Source: Pandoraea anapnoica
Lineage (GTDB): Bacteria; Pseudomonadota; Gammaproteobacteria; Burkholderiales; Burkholderiaceae
Direction: 5' to 3'
Assembly (NCBI RefSeq): GCF_902459765.1
Contig: NZ_CABPSP010000010.1
Span: 124,001-188,000 of the forward strand
DNA length: 64,000 bases
Shown here: piece after piece, positions 53,988-63,603 of the stretch
Layout: every line of letters begins with the position of its first letter
How positions within the stretch are numbered: the first letter of the stretch is position 1
Translations under genes and position numbers: made by a program
The notes under the pieces: model-generated
Database searches by the model: none
Seen by the model: the letters and a program-made list of their open reading frames with translations, nothing else
Told to the model about the DNA's origin: nothing

Positions 53988-56696
53988 TTAGAACGGTGCG
54001 TCGTCTTCGTCGAAGGCGGCGTCGTCGGATTTCGATGCTGCCTTCTTGGTCGCCGGTTTGGCCTTCGCCGTCGTCTTCTTCGCGGCCGCCTTCTTGGCCG
54101 GTGCCTTGGACGCTGCGGTCTTCGACGCCGTCTTGCGTGCCGGAGCGGCCTTCTCGTCGCCTTCGTCACCCTTCGCGTCGCCGTCAGTGGCCTTCGCTGC
54201 GGTCTTCTTCGGGGCTTTCGCCTCGAATTCGAAGCCGATCTTGCCGTCCTTCTGCTTGGCCAGATACGCCTTGAACGTGCGACCGGTGCGCGACGACTTG
54301 AAGTTCGTCAGCAAGTCCGTCTTGCCCTCGGTGAGCAGCTTGTGAATCTGCTCGCGCGTGATTTCCTGCTGGAGAATCACCTTGCCCGACGTGAAGTCGC
54401 AAGTCTTCGGATTCGCCACGGCGTTTTCGCACACGTAACGCATACCGTGCTCGAACACGCGACCGTTGCACTTCGGGCAATGGCCGACCGGCTCCTGACC
54501 CGTGAAGTCCGGGGCTTCGCCATCTTCGTCACCGTTGTCCTGACCGAAGTCGAATTCGAGCTTGTAGCCCATTTCGTCATCGGGGGAGAGCTTGATGATG
54601 GCCGAGAACGGACGTCCCATCTTGCTGCGGAAGCCCGACAGCGGCCCGATCGTCTTGTTCTGCAGCAGCTCTTCGACTTCCGGAATTTCGAACTGACGTC
54701 CGCCCGGGATCTTCGAGATCGAGAAGTTGCAGTTCGTGCAGGCGAAACGGCGGTAGTTTTCCTTGACCACACCGCCGCAGTGCGGACACGGCGTCGCGAG
54801 CGTCGCGTAATCGCCGGGGATGGTGTCGGAATCGTATTCCTTCGCGCGCTTGACGATAGTCTGCGTCATTTGCGCGATTTCGTGCATGAACTCGTCGCGC
54901 TTGAGGCCGCCGCGCTCGATCTGCGAGAGCTTGGCCTCCCATTCGCCGGTGAGTTCCGGCAGCGTCAGTTCGTCCACGCCCAGGCCGCGCAGGAGCGTCA
55001 TCAACTGGAACGCCTTGGCCGTCGGATGCAGCTCGCGGCCTTCGCGCACGAGGTACTTTTCCGTCAACAAGCCTTCGATGATGGCCGCGCGCGTAGCTGG
55101 TGTGCCCAGGCCCTTGCCCGCCATCGCTTCGCGCAACTCGCCGTCTTCCACGAGCTTGCCCGCGCCTTCCATGGCGGAAAGCAGCGTGGCTTCGCTGTAG
55201 CGCGCAGGCGGCTTGGTTTGCAGACCGACCGCCGCGACCTTGTCGACGCCGACCTTTTCATCCTTGGCGACCGGCACGAGATTCGGCTGGTCTTCCTTGG
55301 TGTCCTTCGCGTCCTTGCCGTCGTCTGCGCCTTCCTTGCCGTAGATGGCGAGCCAACCGGCCTGCACGAGCACCTTGCCTTCGGTCTTGAAGTGATGTCC
55401 GACCACTTCCGTGATGCGGGTCGTCACTTGATACTCGGCGGCCGGGAAGAACACTGCCAGGAAGCGCTTAACCACGAGGTCGTACAGCTTCTGCTCCGGC
55501 TCGGAGAGGTTCTTCGGCGCCTGCAGCGTCGGGATGATGGCGAAGTGATCGCTGATCTTGCTGTTGTCGAAGATCCGCTTGTTCGGCTTGACCCAGCCCT
55601 TGTTCAGGACCTGATTGGCGAACTGGTGATAGTTGTTGCTCTCCTTGAGCACCGTCATCGTTTCCTTGACGGTCTCCAGGTAGTCTTCCGGCAGCGCGCG
55701 TGCGTCGGTACGCGGGTACGTCAGCACCTTGTGCTTTTCGTACAGCGCCTGCGCCAGACCGAGCGTGTTCTTTGCGGAGAAACCGAAGCGGCTATTGGCT
55801 TCGCGCTGCAAGCTGGTCAGATCGAACAGCAGCGGCGAGAGCTGGCTCGACGGCTTCGACTCTTCCGTGACGGTGCCGTGCTTGCCGCGCACGGCGGCGA
55901 CGACCGACTCAGCGGCCGCCACGCTCCACAGACGCGAATCGCGCTGCTCGGGATCGAATTCGTTGCGCTTGAAATTCGGGTCGAACCAGCGGCCTTCGTA
56001 GAAGCCCGCTGCGGCGACGAACTCGGCTTTGACTTCCCAGTAGTCGCGCGACACGAACTTGCGGATCTTCTCTTCGCGCTCGACCACGATCGACAGGGTC
56101 GGCGTCTGCACGCGGCCGACCGTCGTCAGGAAGAAGCCGCCGCCCTTGCTGTTGAACGCCGTCATGGCGCGCGTGCCATTGATGCCGACCAGCCAGTCGG
56201 CTTCGGCACGGCTGCGCGCGGCATCGGCCAGCGGGAGCATGTCGCTGTCGGTGCGCAGACGCTTGAAGCCGTCGCGAATCGATTGCGGCGTCATCGACTG
56301 AAGCCACAGGCGCTGGACCGGTTGCTTGGCCTTCGCGTGCTGGGCGATCAGACGGAAAATCAGTTCCCCTTCGCGCCCCGCGTCACAGGCGTTGATCAGG
56401 ACATCGACGTCCTTGCGCTTGATGAGGCGGGTGAGCACCTTCAGACGCGACTCGCTCTTGGCAATCGGCTTGAGGTCGAAGTGCGGGGGAATCACGGGAA
56501 GGTTGGCGAAGCTCCACTTGCCGCGTTTGACTTCATAGTCTTCCGGCGCGCCGATTTCGACGAGGTGGCCAACCGCCGACGAGACGACGTAATCGTCGCT
56601 CTCGAAGTACTCGTCATGCTTGGTAAAGCCGCCCAGCGCCCGCGCGATGTCATTCGCGACGGACGGTTTCTCGGCAATGATCAGAGCTTTTGACAT
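53988..56696 (-). CDS. topB: DNA topoisomerase III
   Basis: A 902-residue type IA topoisomerase that decatenates replication intermediates. TOPRIM opening MSKALIIAEKPSVANDIARAL, acidic DACDAGREGELIF (seen as NACDAGREGELIF), and the active-site Tyr region VLTYPRTDARALPEDY. Two zinc-ribbon pairs, CPHCGGVV..CTNC and CPKCNGRV..C, lie at the C-terminus, then a Lys/Ala-rich tail of about 75 residues (SKAPAKKAAAKKTTAKAK) ending DEDDAPF. The frame extends to 56735, but the ATG at 56696 is the standard start. Longer than E. coli TopB (653) because of zinc and tail regions. Confidence 0.95.
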   Translation of the reverse strand: MSKALIIAEKPSVANDIARALGGFTKHDEYFESDDYVVSSAVGHLVEIGAPEDYEVKRGKWSFANLPVIPPHFDLKPIAKSESRLKVLTRLIKRKDVDVLINACDAGREGELIFRLIAQHAKAKQPVQRLWLQSMTPQSIRDGFKRLRTDSDMLPLADAARSRAEADWLVGINGTRAMTAFNSKGGGFFLTTVGRVQTPTLSIVVEREEKIRKFVSRDYWEVKAEFVAAAGFYEGRWFDPNFKRNEFDPEQRDSRLWSVAAAESVVAAVRGKHGTVTEESKPSSQLSPLLFDLTSLQREANSRFGFSAKNTLGLAQALYEKHKVLTYPRTDARALPEDYLETVKETMTVLKESNNYHQFANQVLNKGWVKPNKRIFDNSKISDHFAIIPTLQAPKNLSEPEQKLYDLVVKRFLAVFFPAAEYQVTTRITEVVGHHFKTEGKVLVQAGWLAIYGKEGADDGKDAKDTKEDQPNLVPVAKDEKVGVDKVAAVGLQTKPPARYSEATLLSAMEGAGKLVEDGELREAMAGKGLGTPATRAAIIEGLLTEKYLVREGRELHPTAKAFQLMTLLRGLGVDELTLPELTGEWEAKLSQIERGGLKRDEFMHEIAQMTQTIVKRAKEYDSDTIPGDYATLATPCPHCGGVVKENYRRFACTNCNFSISKIPGGRQFEIPEVEELLQNKTIGPLSGFRSKMGRPFSAIIKLSPDDEMGYKLEFDFGQDNGDEDGEAPDFTGQEPVGHCPKCNGRVFEHGMRYVCENAVANPKTCDFTSGKVILQQEITREQIHKLLTEGKTDLLTNFKSSRTGRTFKAYLAKQKDGKIGFEFEAKAPKKTAAKATDGDAKGDEGDEKAAPARKTASKTAASKAPAKKAAAKKTTAKAKPATKKAASKSDDAAFDEDDAPF

Positions 56697-56857
56697 GACG
56701 TTAGGTAATGTTGAGGGGGTGTCGCCAGGCGACATTCGTTGGCTTTATAACATATAGCCAATCCGGCGTTGCCGTCGGATCGGGCACAAGGCGTGCCTGA
56801 AAGCGGCACATCATAAGCGCGTCGCAAGCCGTCGGCAAGGGTGGGGCCGACGCAGGC

Positions 56858-57247
56858 TCATGCGGCGCGCAGATGCTCGCGCAGCGCGGGGGCCGCGACC
56901 GTGGCGTTGCCCAGTACATCGGCGTCGAGCATGCGCTCGAGAATCCCGATGGCCGGCAGCACCGGGCCGAAGAAGCGGGCCTGACCGGCCGATTGGGGTG
57001 CATCCTGAACCAGTAATGTCGGGAAATTCTCGATGTCGTGGTCGTCGAGCCAGTCGGCGTGCGTTTCGATATCCACCCAGACGAAACATAGCTCGGGATG
57101 CTTCGCGGCCAATTGCTCGAAGGTTTGCGCGTATTCTCGGCAGGTGCCGCACCACTCCGCGCACAGACAGGCCACGAGACGCGTGTTGCCCGCGGCCAGC
57201 GCGGCAGCCAGTGCAGAACGGTCGGCGACGGGATCGAAAACGGGCAT
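56858..57247 (-). CDS. Thioredoxin-fold protein
   Basis: A 129-residue thioredoxin-like protein with active-site WCGTC (Cys33, Cys36), FVWVDIETHADWLDDHDIENFPTLLV and no signal peptide, so cytosolic. It lies between topB and dprA on the same strand. WCGTC differs from the canonical WCGPC of Trx1. A thiol-disulfide role is likely, but the partner is unknown. Confidence 0.87.
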   Translation of the reverse strand: MPVFDPVADRSALAAALAAGNTRLVACLCAEWCGTCREYAQTFEQLAAKHPELCFVWVDIETHADWLDDHDIENFPTLLVQDAPQSAGQARFFGPVLPAIGILERMLDADVLGNATVAAPALREHLRAA

Positions 57248-57337
57248 GGTGTCGGTGATATCGGTTGCTGTGTTTTGGGGGGTGACGGGCAGATGCGCGT
57301 TGTTTGACCCTCGTAGCAGGACTTCATTGGGCCGGAA

Positions 57338-58783
57338 TCAGTCGGCTAAAGTCAGTCGGCTGAACCGGCCGCCCGGCAGACGGGCGACATGGCCGCCGAG
57401 TTCCAGTGCGCCCAGTTGCGCCAGCACGTCGGCAATACCGAGGCCGGTGCGCTCGCAGAGGGTGTCCGCGTTGACGGGATCATACCCCAGCGCCTTCAGA
57501 ACCGCTGTCGTGCCCGCCGGGGAGTCTGTCGCTCCGACCGTGCTCACGTTTGCCTTTTCTTGCTTCGGGCAGACGTGGACACTCGGTGGGGGTGGCGCGT
57601 TCCCGTCATTGTGGCCTTGAGCGATCCGTTTGCCGTGATCCGGCGTTGGGCCGCCCGCCCGGGAGGGTGAGGGACGGTGCCGACGCTTGCGCTCGCCACA
57701 GACGGGGTGCGCCGGGGCGGATGGCGTCATACCGAGGGCTTCAAGCACGTCGTCCGGCGAAGCGACGAGAGTGGCCCCGTCCCGAATGAGCACATGGCAG
57801 CCCTGACTGTGCGGCGAGTGGATGGATCCGGGCACGGCAAGGACGTCGCGTCCTAATTCGCCGGCAAGGCGCGCTGTGATGAGCGAGCCGGAGTGCGCCG
57901 TCGCTTCGATGACGACCGTACACCGGGCGAGTGCCGCGATCAGCCGGTTGCGACGGGGGAAGTGCTCGGGCCGGGGCGGCGTGGCGATCGGAAACGCGGA
58001 CAGCATCAGGCCCCGTTCGGCGATCTTTTCGGCCAGTGCGCGATGACGCGTTGGGTAGACGATGTCCGCGCCGGTGCCGACGACCGCACACGTGCCCCCG
58101 GACGTCTCCATTGCCCCTTCATGGGCGGCCGCGTCGATCCCGGCGGCGAGTCCTGATACGACGGCGAAACCGGCATCCCCCAGTACCCGTGCGAAGTGCT
58201 GTGCGTTGTCGCGTCCCTGTAGCGAGGCGCGACGGCTGCCGACAATGGCCACGGCACGCTCGCCGCCGTCTCCCGACCGGTTGGCTAGCGTCACGTCTCC
58301 CCGGCAGTACAGGATCGGCGGCGCGTCGCCGAGCGTCAGCAACGCGCGCGGATAGGCGGTTTCGGACAGAGTGAGGACGGCGCATCCCGGTCGATCCGCC
58401 CATTCGAGCGTGGCGGCGATTTGCGTCGACAATTCGGCAGACGTATGCGCCAGCAACCGCCCGACGACGTCCACCGGCACCACGTCGGACAACGCGCCGC
58501 GCGACGCCCCGAAGATCGCGTCGGGCGGACCAAAGGCGGCCAGCAGGCGTCGGACCGCCGCTGCTGGCACGCCCGGCGTGTGGCACAGGCGCAACCAGTC
58601 CTTGATTTCCTCCCGGTCCGCACCGATCTGTACATCGGGGCGCGTCACCTCGAAGTGGGAGGAATGTTCGTTCCCCGACGTCCAGGAATGGCGCGTGAGG
58701 CAGGCGGGACGGGCGTCACGAGTGGCCGGGGGCGCGTCGGCCGCCAGCGTCGACGATAGCGCTATGCTAAAATTTTTCATCAT
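57338..58783 (-). CDS. dprA: DNA-processing protein DprA (Smf)
   Basis: A 481-residue DprA, which loads RecA on incoming single-stranded DNA in natural transformation. A helical SAM-like N-domain (REEIKDWLRLCHTPGVPAAAV) precedes the Rossmann core (AIVGSRRASLQGRDNAQHFA, FPRRNRLIAALARCTVVIEA, SGSLITARLAGELGRDVLAVPG). A Pro-rich linker and a C-terminal winged helix (about 425-478) follow. The start is uncertain: MMK at 58783 or ATG at 58834, and both fall over the divergent def promoter. The conserved part begins near residue 58 from 58783, so an internal GTG at 58648 is also possible. Confidence 0.92.
   Translation of the reverse strand: MMKNFSIALSSTLAADAPPATRDARPACLTRHSWTSGNEHSSHFEVTRPDVQIGADREEIKDWLRLCHTPGVPAAAVRRLLAAFGPPDAIFGASRGALSDVVPVDVVGRLLAHTSAELSTQIAATLEWADRPGCAVLTLSETAYPRALLTLGDAPPILYCRGDVTLANRSGDGGERAVAIVGSRRASLQGRDNAQHFARVLGDAGFAVVSGLAAGIDAAAHEGAMETSGGTCAVVGTGADIVYPTRHRALAEKIAERGLMLSAFPIATPPRPEHFPRRNRLIAALARCTVVIEATAHSGSLITARLAGELGRDVLAVPGSIHSPHSQGCHVLIRDGATLVASPDDVLEALGMTPSAPAHPVCGERKRRHRPSPSRAGGPTPDHGKRIAQGHNDGNAPPPPSVHVCPKQEKANVSTVGATDSPAGTTAVLKALGYDPVNADTLCERTGLGIADVLAQLGALELGGHVARLPGGRFSRLTLAD
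58765..58773 (+). promoter_or_regulatory. Extended -10 promoter for def
   Basis: TG-C-TAAAAT in an A/T-rich patch within high-GC sequence, 140 nt upstream of the def ATG. No good -35 is present, consistent with an extended -10. It overlaps the N-terminal coding region proposed for dprA. Confidence 0.5.
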
Positions 58784-58912
58784 CCGGTAAGCATTGACCG
58801 GGGGGCCATAGCAGACGAGGCGCGCGACAGACATTGCCGTACGCCTGCGTGATCACATGATTTTGCGTGTGCGGCCGCCCGCAGGGCAATGCGGCGAATT
58901 CCCGTTTTCATC

Positions 58913-59416
58913 ATGGCATTACTGACAATTCTTCAATATCCCGATCCCCGTCTGCACAAGGTGGCCAAGCCGGTCGCTGTGGTGGACGACCGGATCCGTC
59001 AACTCGTCAAGGACATGGCCGAGACCATGTACGACGCCCCCGGCATCGGCCTCGCGGCCACGCAGGTCGACGTGCACGAGCAGGTCATCGTGATGGACCT
59101 CTCGGAAACGCGCGACGAGCTGCGTGTGTTCATCAATCCGAAGATCGTGTGGCGTAGCGACGAACAAAAGGTCTACGAAGAGGGCTGCCTCTCCGTGCCG
59201 GGCATTTACGACGAAGTCGAGCGCGCTGATCGTGTGCGCGTCGAAGCACTCGACGAGAAGGGCGAGAAGTTCGTCATCGACGCCGACGATCTGCTCGCCG
59301 TGTGCATTCAGCACGAGATGGACCACCTCAAGGGACGCGTGTTCGTCGAGTACCTCTCGCCGCTCAAGCGCAACCGCATCAAGGCGAAGATGAAGAAGCA
59401 GGCCGAACGCGCCTGA
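58913..59416 (+). CDS. def: Peptide deformylase
   Basis: A 167-residue Fe/Zn hydrolase that removes the N-formyl group from nascent proteins. Motif 1 GIGLAATQ (44-51), motif 2 EEGCLS with Cys92, and motif 3 HEMDH (134-138) are all intact. The ATG at 58913 gives [14 protein letters not shown], the usual opening; an upstream ATG at 58889 is less likely. In most relatives fmt follows directly; here a glycosyltransferase gene lies between. Confidence 0.96.
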   Translation: MALLTILQYPDPRLHKVAKPVAVVDDRIRQLVKDMAETMYDAPGIGLAATQVDVHEQVIVMDLSETRDELRVFINPKIVWRSDEQKVYEEGCLSVPGIYDEVERADRVRVEALDEKGEKFVIDADDLLAVCIQHEMDHLKGRVFVEYLSPLKRNRIKAKMKKQAERA

Positions 59417-59454
59417 ACACCACGACGCACCTCATCGGTCGCGTACCATCAGGC

Positions 59455-59484
59455 TTGGGCGCGCCCGGTAAAGTCCTCTATACT
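59455..59484 (+). promoter_or_regulatory. Promoter for the GT39-like gene
   Basis: A -35-like TTGGGC (59455-59460), 18-nt spacer and TATACT (59479-59484). Transcription would start near 59491, about 87 nt before the ATG. It makes the glycosyltransferase gene independent of def. Confidence 0.5.
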
Positions 59485-59577
59485 TGCAGCGCTCGCGGGC
59501 CATGCGCCCCTTCTGCTGCTGCGACGGGGCGTCTCGAACGTCTGCCGTCGGGCCAATCACCCCGACTGTCTGACGAG

Positions 59578-61359
59578 ATGTCCATCGCCACGCCTACGCC
59601 GTCTTCCCGTACCCGTTTTGTTTTCTGGCTGAGCGCCGCACTACTGTTCGCGTTCCTGCTCGCGGGCCTGTTTGATCGCGACCCCTGGAAAGCCGACGAA
59701 CCGTATTCGGTCGGCATGGTGCTCAACTTCTTCCGGGGTCACGATCTGATCGTGCCACGTGTGGCCGCCGATCCGTTCGTCGAGAAGCCGCCCGTCATGT
59801 ACTGGACGGGGGCGATTTTCGCGCGCGCGACTTCCGCCGTGCTGCCGGTGTTCCAGGGTGCGCAGTTCGCGGTGCTCGCGTGGCTCGTCATTGCGGTGAT
59901 CTGCGTAGGACGTCTGGCGCAGCGCGTCTATCGTTCCGACACCTTCAACTGGCTCGCGCCGATCCTGATGGTCGGCAGCTTCGGCGCCATCGAGAACATT
60001 CACAAACTGACGGCCGACGTGCCGCAACTGGCTGGCGCCGCACTCGCGCTGGCGGCGCTCGCGCGTCTGGCCCGGGCCGAGAATTCCGCTCGTTTGTGGG
60101 GGCTGCTCTTCGGTACGGGGGCTGGCATTGCGTTCCTCAGCAAAGGCTTGCTCGTGCCCGGTGTGCTGGGTCTCACGGCGCTCACTGCCTCCCTGTTGCC
60201 CGCGTATCGCACGCGTCGTTACGCGGCGGCGCTCGGCTGGGCGTTGCTTGCATCGCTGCCGTGGCTGATCGTCTGGCCGATGCTGTTCTGGCACGCGTCC
60301 GAGCCGCTGTTCGTCGAATGGTTTTGGGATAACAACTTCGGCCGGTTTTTCGGCTTTGTGCATCTCGGGGGCGAGCGCAAGTCGTACTGGAACGACGTGA
60401 CCAGCTTGCTCGGGCTGACTTTTCCGGCGGGCTGGCTTGCCGTGGGGGCGTTGATTTCGCAGCTGCGCCAAGGCACGGGCAGACGTCTGCGACGCTTTGT
60501 CGACGAACGGCCGGAACTCGCCATGCTGTGGCTGTACGCCGTGCTGTTCGTGTTGACGCTGGTGGTGTCGTCGGCCATCCGCGATATCTATATGTTGCCG
60601 CTCTTCCCGGCCATCGCCGTGCTGGGCGCAGGCGTGCGTCTGCCGACGTGGCTGGAGAGGACGTGGTCGGGCGTGGCGCTGGTGCTCATGAGCGTGCTCG
60701 GCGTGTTCCTCTGGGTGCGTTGGGGGCTGCAACTGACCGGGAACGGGCATGTCGCTGCAGGTCCGATCGGCAAATGGTTGCCGCTCGATTACGTGCTGCC
60801 GTTCTCGCCGGGGTTGTTCCTCGCAGGCCTCGTGATCGCGGCATTGTGGGTGACGGCCATCGTGCATCGCCGTGCACTCGGCGCACTCGTGTTCGGTTTC
60901 GCGGGGCTGATGTTCGTCTGGGGAACGCTCTCGACGCTACTGCTGCCGTGGGTCAACGAAGCGCGCAGCTATCGCACACCATTCGCCGCGTTGCACGAGG
61001 CGCTCTCGCAAGTGCCGCGAGCAACGAAGGCCATGAAGGCAACGAATGCGACGCAGGTAGGTGCATCCGGAGCGAGCACTTGCATCGGATCGTTCAACGT
61101 GGGCGAATCGGAACGGGCAATGCTCGACTATTTCATCGACGTGCGCCCGGTGCAGCTACCGAGTCTCGACGACGCTTCACGCTGCGACACGCTGCTGGTA
61201 CTCGACAAAGCGGCGTCTCGCATCGCGGTGCCGGACGCCTGGCGCGAGATCTGGCAGGGCGGCCGCGCGGGTGACACGAACGAGCGTTTCCGGGCATTCG
61301 TACCGGTGACGCCCGCCACGGCTTCCACCGCTTCGGCGGCGCCCGCCGCCGTTCAGTAA
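59578..61359 (+). CDS. ArnT/GT39-family membrane glycosyltransferase
   Basis: A 593-residue protein with about 11-13 transmembrane helices and a C-terminal soluble domain (about 500-590). [20 protein letters not shown] carries the acidic pair of the first periplasmic loop (D-E), typical of ArnT/PMT enzymes that use polyprenyl-phosphate sugars. [10 protein letters not shown] and the IREIYM-like IRDIYMLPL segment also fit. It may add L-Ara4N or another sugar to lipid A or protein. The ATG at 59578 is preferred after a long non-conserved upstream frame; the ribosome site is weak (GACGAG). The C-terminus is Ala/Thr/Pro-rich. Confidence 0.85.
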   Translation: MSIATPTPSSRTRFVFWLSAALLFAFLLAGLFDRDPWKADEPYSVGMVLNFFRGHDLIVPRVAADPFVEKPPVMYWTGAIFARATSAVLPVFQGAQFAVLAWLVIAVICVGRLAQRVYRSDTFNWLAPILMVGSFGAIENIHKLTADVPQLAGAALALAALARLARAENSARLWGLLFGTGAGIAFLSKGLLVPGVLGLTALTASLLPAYRTRRYAAALGWALLASLPWLIVWPMLFWHASEPLFVEWFWDNNFGRFFGFVHLGGERKSYWNDVTSLLGLTFPAGWLAVGALISQLRQGTGRRLRRFVDERPELAMLWLYAVLFVLTLVVSSAIRDIYMLPLFPAIAVLGAGVRLPTWLERTWSGVALVLMSVLGVFLWVRWGLQLTGNGHVAAGPIGKWLPLDYVLPFSPGLFLAGLVIAALWVTAIVHRRALGALVFGFAGLMFVWGTLSTLLLPWVNEARSYRTPFAALHEALSQVPRATKAMKATNATQVGASGASTCIGSFNVGESERAMLDYFIDVRPVQLPSLDDASRCDTLLVLDKAASRIAVPDAWREIWQGGRAGDTNERFRAFVPVTPATASTASAAPAAVQ

Positions 61360-61454
61360 GTCGTCGTGTCTGCCGGACACCCTCCGGCATTGCATCAGCA
61401 TCACCTCGGCATTACGCCAGTACTACGTCAGCATCACGCAGGAGGAAGTCCATC

Positions 61455-62432
61455 ATGACGCTTCGCATCGTTTTCGCCGGTACACCGGAATTCGCACAAA
61501 CCGCGCTCGCCGCCATCGATGCCGCTGGCTTCTCCGTGGAGTTGGTGCTTACTCAGCCAGATCGTCCTGCCGGACGCGGTATGAAGCTTCAGGCCAGTCC
61601 CGTCAAACGCTACGCGCAGGAACACGGTATGCCGGTGGCGCAGCCGCCGTCGTTGCGTCGTAACGGCAAGTATCCGGAAGAAGCGGCAGCGGCCATCGAG
61701 CAATTGCGCGCACTCGCGCCCGACGTCATGGTGGTGGCGGCCTACGGCCTGATCCTCCCGCAGGAAGTCCTCGATCTGCCGCGCTACGGCTGTCTGAACA
61801 TTCACGGCTCGCTGCTGCCTCGCTGGCGCGGCGCTGCGCCGATTCACCGTGCCATCGAGTCGGGCGACGCCGAGACCGGCATCACCATCATGCAGATGGA
61901 CGCCGGGCTCGACACCGGTGCGATGATTTCGCGCGAAGCCGAACCCATCGGTGCCGACGATACGACGGCGACGCTGCACGACCGTATGGCGGCGCTGGGC
62001 GGAAAGATGATTGTCGAGGCGTTGCAGCGGCTCGCACGCGACGGCCATTTGCCGTCGGAAGCGCAGCCCGAGGCGGGCGTCACGTACGCCGAGAAGATCG
62101 CCAAGCAGGAAGCGGTGCTCGACTGGCACAAGCCCGCCGAGACGCTGGCGCGGCAGGTGCGGGCGTTCGATCCGTTCCCTGGTGCGCTGGGCACGGTGCA
62201 CAACACGCCCGTGAAGCTCTGGCGCGCGGACGCCGTGGCGGGCAAACCGGGCGCTGCCCCCGGTACGGTGCTCGAAGTGAGCGCTGACGCCATCGTCATC
62301 GCCTGCGGCGACGGCGCGCTGCGCGTGACCGAGTGCCAGAAGCCGGGCGGCAAGCGCTTGCCGGTGCGGGAGTTCCTGACGGGCTTTGCGCTGGCGACGG
62401 GCGACGTGTTTGCGGCCGGCACGGTGAGCTAA
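61455..62432 (+). CDS. fmt: Methionyl-tRNA formyltransferase
   Basis: A 325-residue enzyme that formylates initiator Met-tRNA using 10-formyl-tetrahydrofolate. It opens [19 protein letters not shown], with [20 protein letters not shown] (catalytic Asn-His-Asp-containing motif) and the following [12 protein letters not shown]-terminal oligonucleotide-binding domain spans about 210-315. AGGAGG supports the start. A def-linked function in initiation and N-terminal processing. Confidence 0.96.
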   Translation: MTLRIVFAGTPEFAQTALAAIDAAGFSVELVLTQPDRPAGRGMKLQASPVKRYAQEHGMPVAQPPSLRRNGKYPEEAAAAIEQLRALAPDVMVVAAYGLILPQEVLDLPRYGCLNIHGSLLPRWRGAAPIHRAIESGDAETGITIMQMDAGLDTGAMISREAEPIGADDTTATLHDRMAALGGKMIVEALQRLARDGHLPSEAQPEAGVTYAEKIAKQEAVLDWHKPAETLARQVRAFDPFPGALGTVHNTPVKLWRADAVAGKPGAAPGTVLEVSADAIVIACGDGALRVTECQKPGGKRLPVREFLTGFALATGDVFAAGTVS

Positions 62433-62553
62433 GCGTTTCGAGCCTTCCGGTTGATTTTTGGGATTCGACGTTCCGGACATCAAAACAGCGCGAAAATGGC
62501 GTAAAACGTCTTCGAAGTCGCGTGCAAACCCGGTGAACGTCTGAAAAATTAGT

Positions 62554-62567
62554 CGACACTGGTGTCG
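62554..62567. promoter_or_regulatory. Inverted repeat CGACAC-TG-GTGTCG upstream of htpX
   Basis: Perfect 6-bp arms with a 2-nt centre, about 99-112 nt before htpX. A weak promoter (TTGAAT 62574-62579, 18 nt, TCTAAC 62598-62603) follows it. Confidence 0.4.
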
Positions 62568-62612
62568 GGGACGTTGAATTTTCGGTAAGCGACGCCATCT
62601 AACGCCCGAGGA

Positions 62613-62627
62613 CACGCAAAGTGCGTG
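62613..62627. promoter_or_regulatory. Palindrome CACGCA-AAG-TGCGTG upstream of htpX
   Basis: Perfect 6-bp arms with a 3-nt AAG centre, ending 38 nt before the htpX ATG. The core GCAAAGTGC matches the palindrome upstream of the Spy-like gene (38610-38624). If transcribed it could also form a short hairpin. Confidence 0.45.
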
Positions 62628-62665
62628 ATCTGTGAGGTCATCAAGGATTTGCAGAGGAGAACACT

Positions 62666-63526
62666 ATGTTCAATTGGATGAAGACCACCCTGCTGATGGC
62701 GGCCATCACCGCGTTGTTCATGGTGGTGGGCGGCATGATCGGGGGCAAGCAGGGCATGATGCTTGCGCTGGCGTTCGCGCTCGCGATGAATTTCTTTTCG
62801 TACTGGTTCTCGGACAAGATGGTGCTGCGCATGTACAACGCGCAGCAAGTCGACGAGACCAGCGCGCCGCAGTTCTACAACATGGTGCGGGAGTTGTCGC
62901 AGCGTGCTGGCCTGCCGATGCCGAAAGTCTATCTGATCAACGAAGACGCTCCGAACGCGTTCGCGACCGGCCGCAATCCGGAGAACGCTGCGGTGGCGGC
63001 CACGACCGGCATTCTGCGCGTGCTCTCCGACCGTGAGCTCCGTGGTGTGATGGCGCACGAGCTGGCCCACGTGAAGCATCGTGACATTCTCATCTCTACG
63101 ATTTCCGCCACGATGGCCGGTGCGATTTCCGCCCTCGCCAACTTCGCGATGTTCTTCGGTGGACGCGACGAAAACGGCCGTCCGGCCAATCCGATCGCCA
63201 GTATCGCCGTGGCGATTCTCGCGCCGCTGGCCGCCTCGCTGATCCAGATGGCGATCTCGCGCGCCCGTGAATTCGAAGCCGACCGTGGCGGTGCCGAGAT
63301 CTCCGGCGACCCTCAGTCGCTCGCGATGGCGCTCGACAAGATCCATCGTTACGCGCAGGGCATTCCGTTCGATACGGCCGAGCAGCACCCGGCCACGGCG
63401 CAGATGATGATCATGAATCCGCTGTCCGGCGGGCGCCTCGCGAACCTGTTCTCGACGCACCCGGCGACTGAAGAGCGCGTAGCGCGTCTGATGGAGATGG
63501 CCCGCACCGGCCAATATCCCGTCTGA
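62666..63526 (+). CDS. htpX: Membrane zinc metalloprotease HtpX
   Basis: A 286-residue M48B protease of inner-membrane quality control. Two N-terminal helices (about 4-24 and 30-47), zinc motif HELAH (131-135) with the third ligand Glu in [14 protein letters not shown], and C-terminal helices. AGAGGAG precedes the ATG. E. coli htpX is induced by Cpx envelope stress; here two palindromes precede the gene. Confidence 0.96.
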   Translation: MFNWMKTTLLMAAITALFMVVGGMIGGKQGMMLALAFALAMNFFSYWFSDKMVLRMYNAQQVDETSAPQFYNMVRELSQRAGLPMPKVYLINEDAPNAFATGRNPENAAVAATTGILRVLSDRELRGVMAHELAHVKHRDILISTISATMAGAISALANFAMFFGGRDENGRPANPIASIAVAILAPLAASLIQMAISRAREFEADRGGAEISGDPQSLAMALDKIHRYAQGIPFDTAEQHPATAQMMIMNPLSGGRLANLFSTHPATEERVARLMEMARTGQYPV

Positions 63527-63561
63527 TATCCTGTCGGCCGACAGCCGTCCAGTTACCCTCC

Positions 63562-63592
63562 CATGCCCGCCGTCGTGCGGGCATGTTTGTTT
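63562..63592 (+). terminator. Terminator between htpX and rsmB
   Basis: A 9-bp stem CATGCCCGC / GCGGGCATG with a 6-nt loop, followed by TTTGTTTG. Confidence 0.8.
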
Positions 63593-63603
63593 GTAGAACG
63601 CCC

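Noticed and set aside
53940-56693. A 917-codon open frame on the plus strand opposite topB
   Set aside because: It mirrors topB codon by codon, is rich in Arg/His/Leu with no domain, and arises from high-GC codon bias on the antisense strand.
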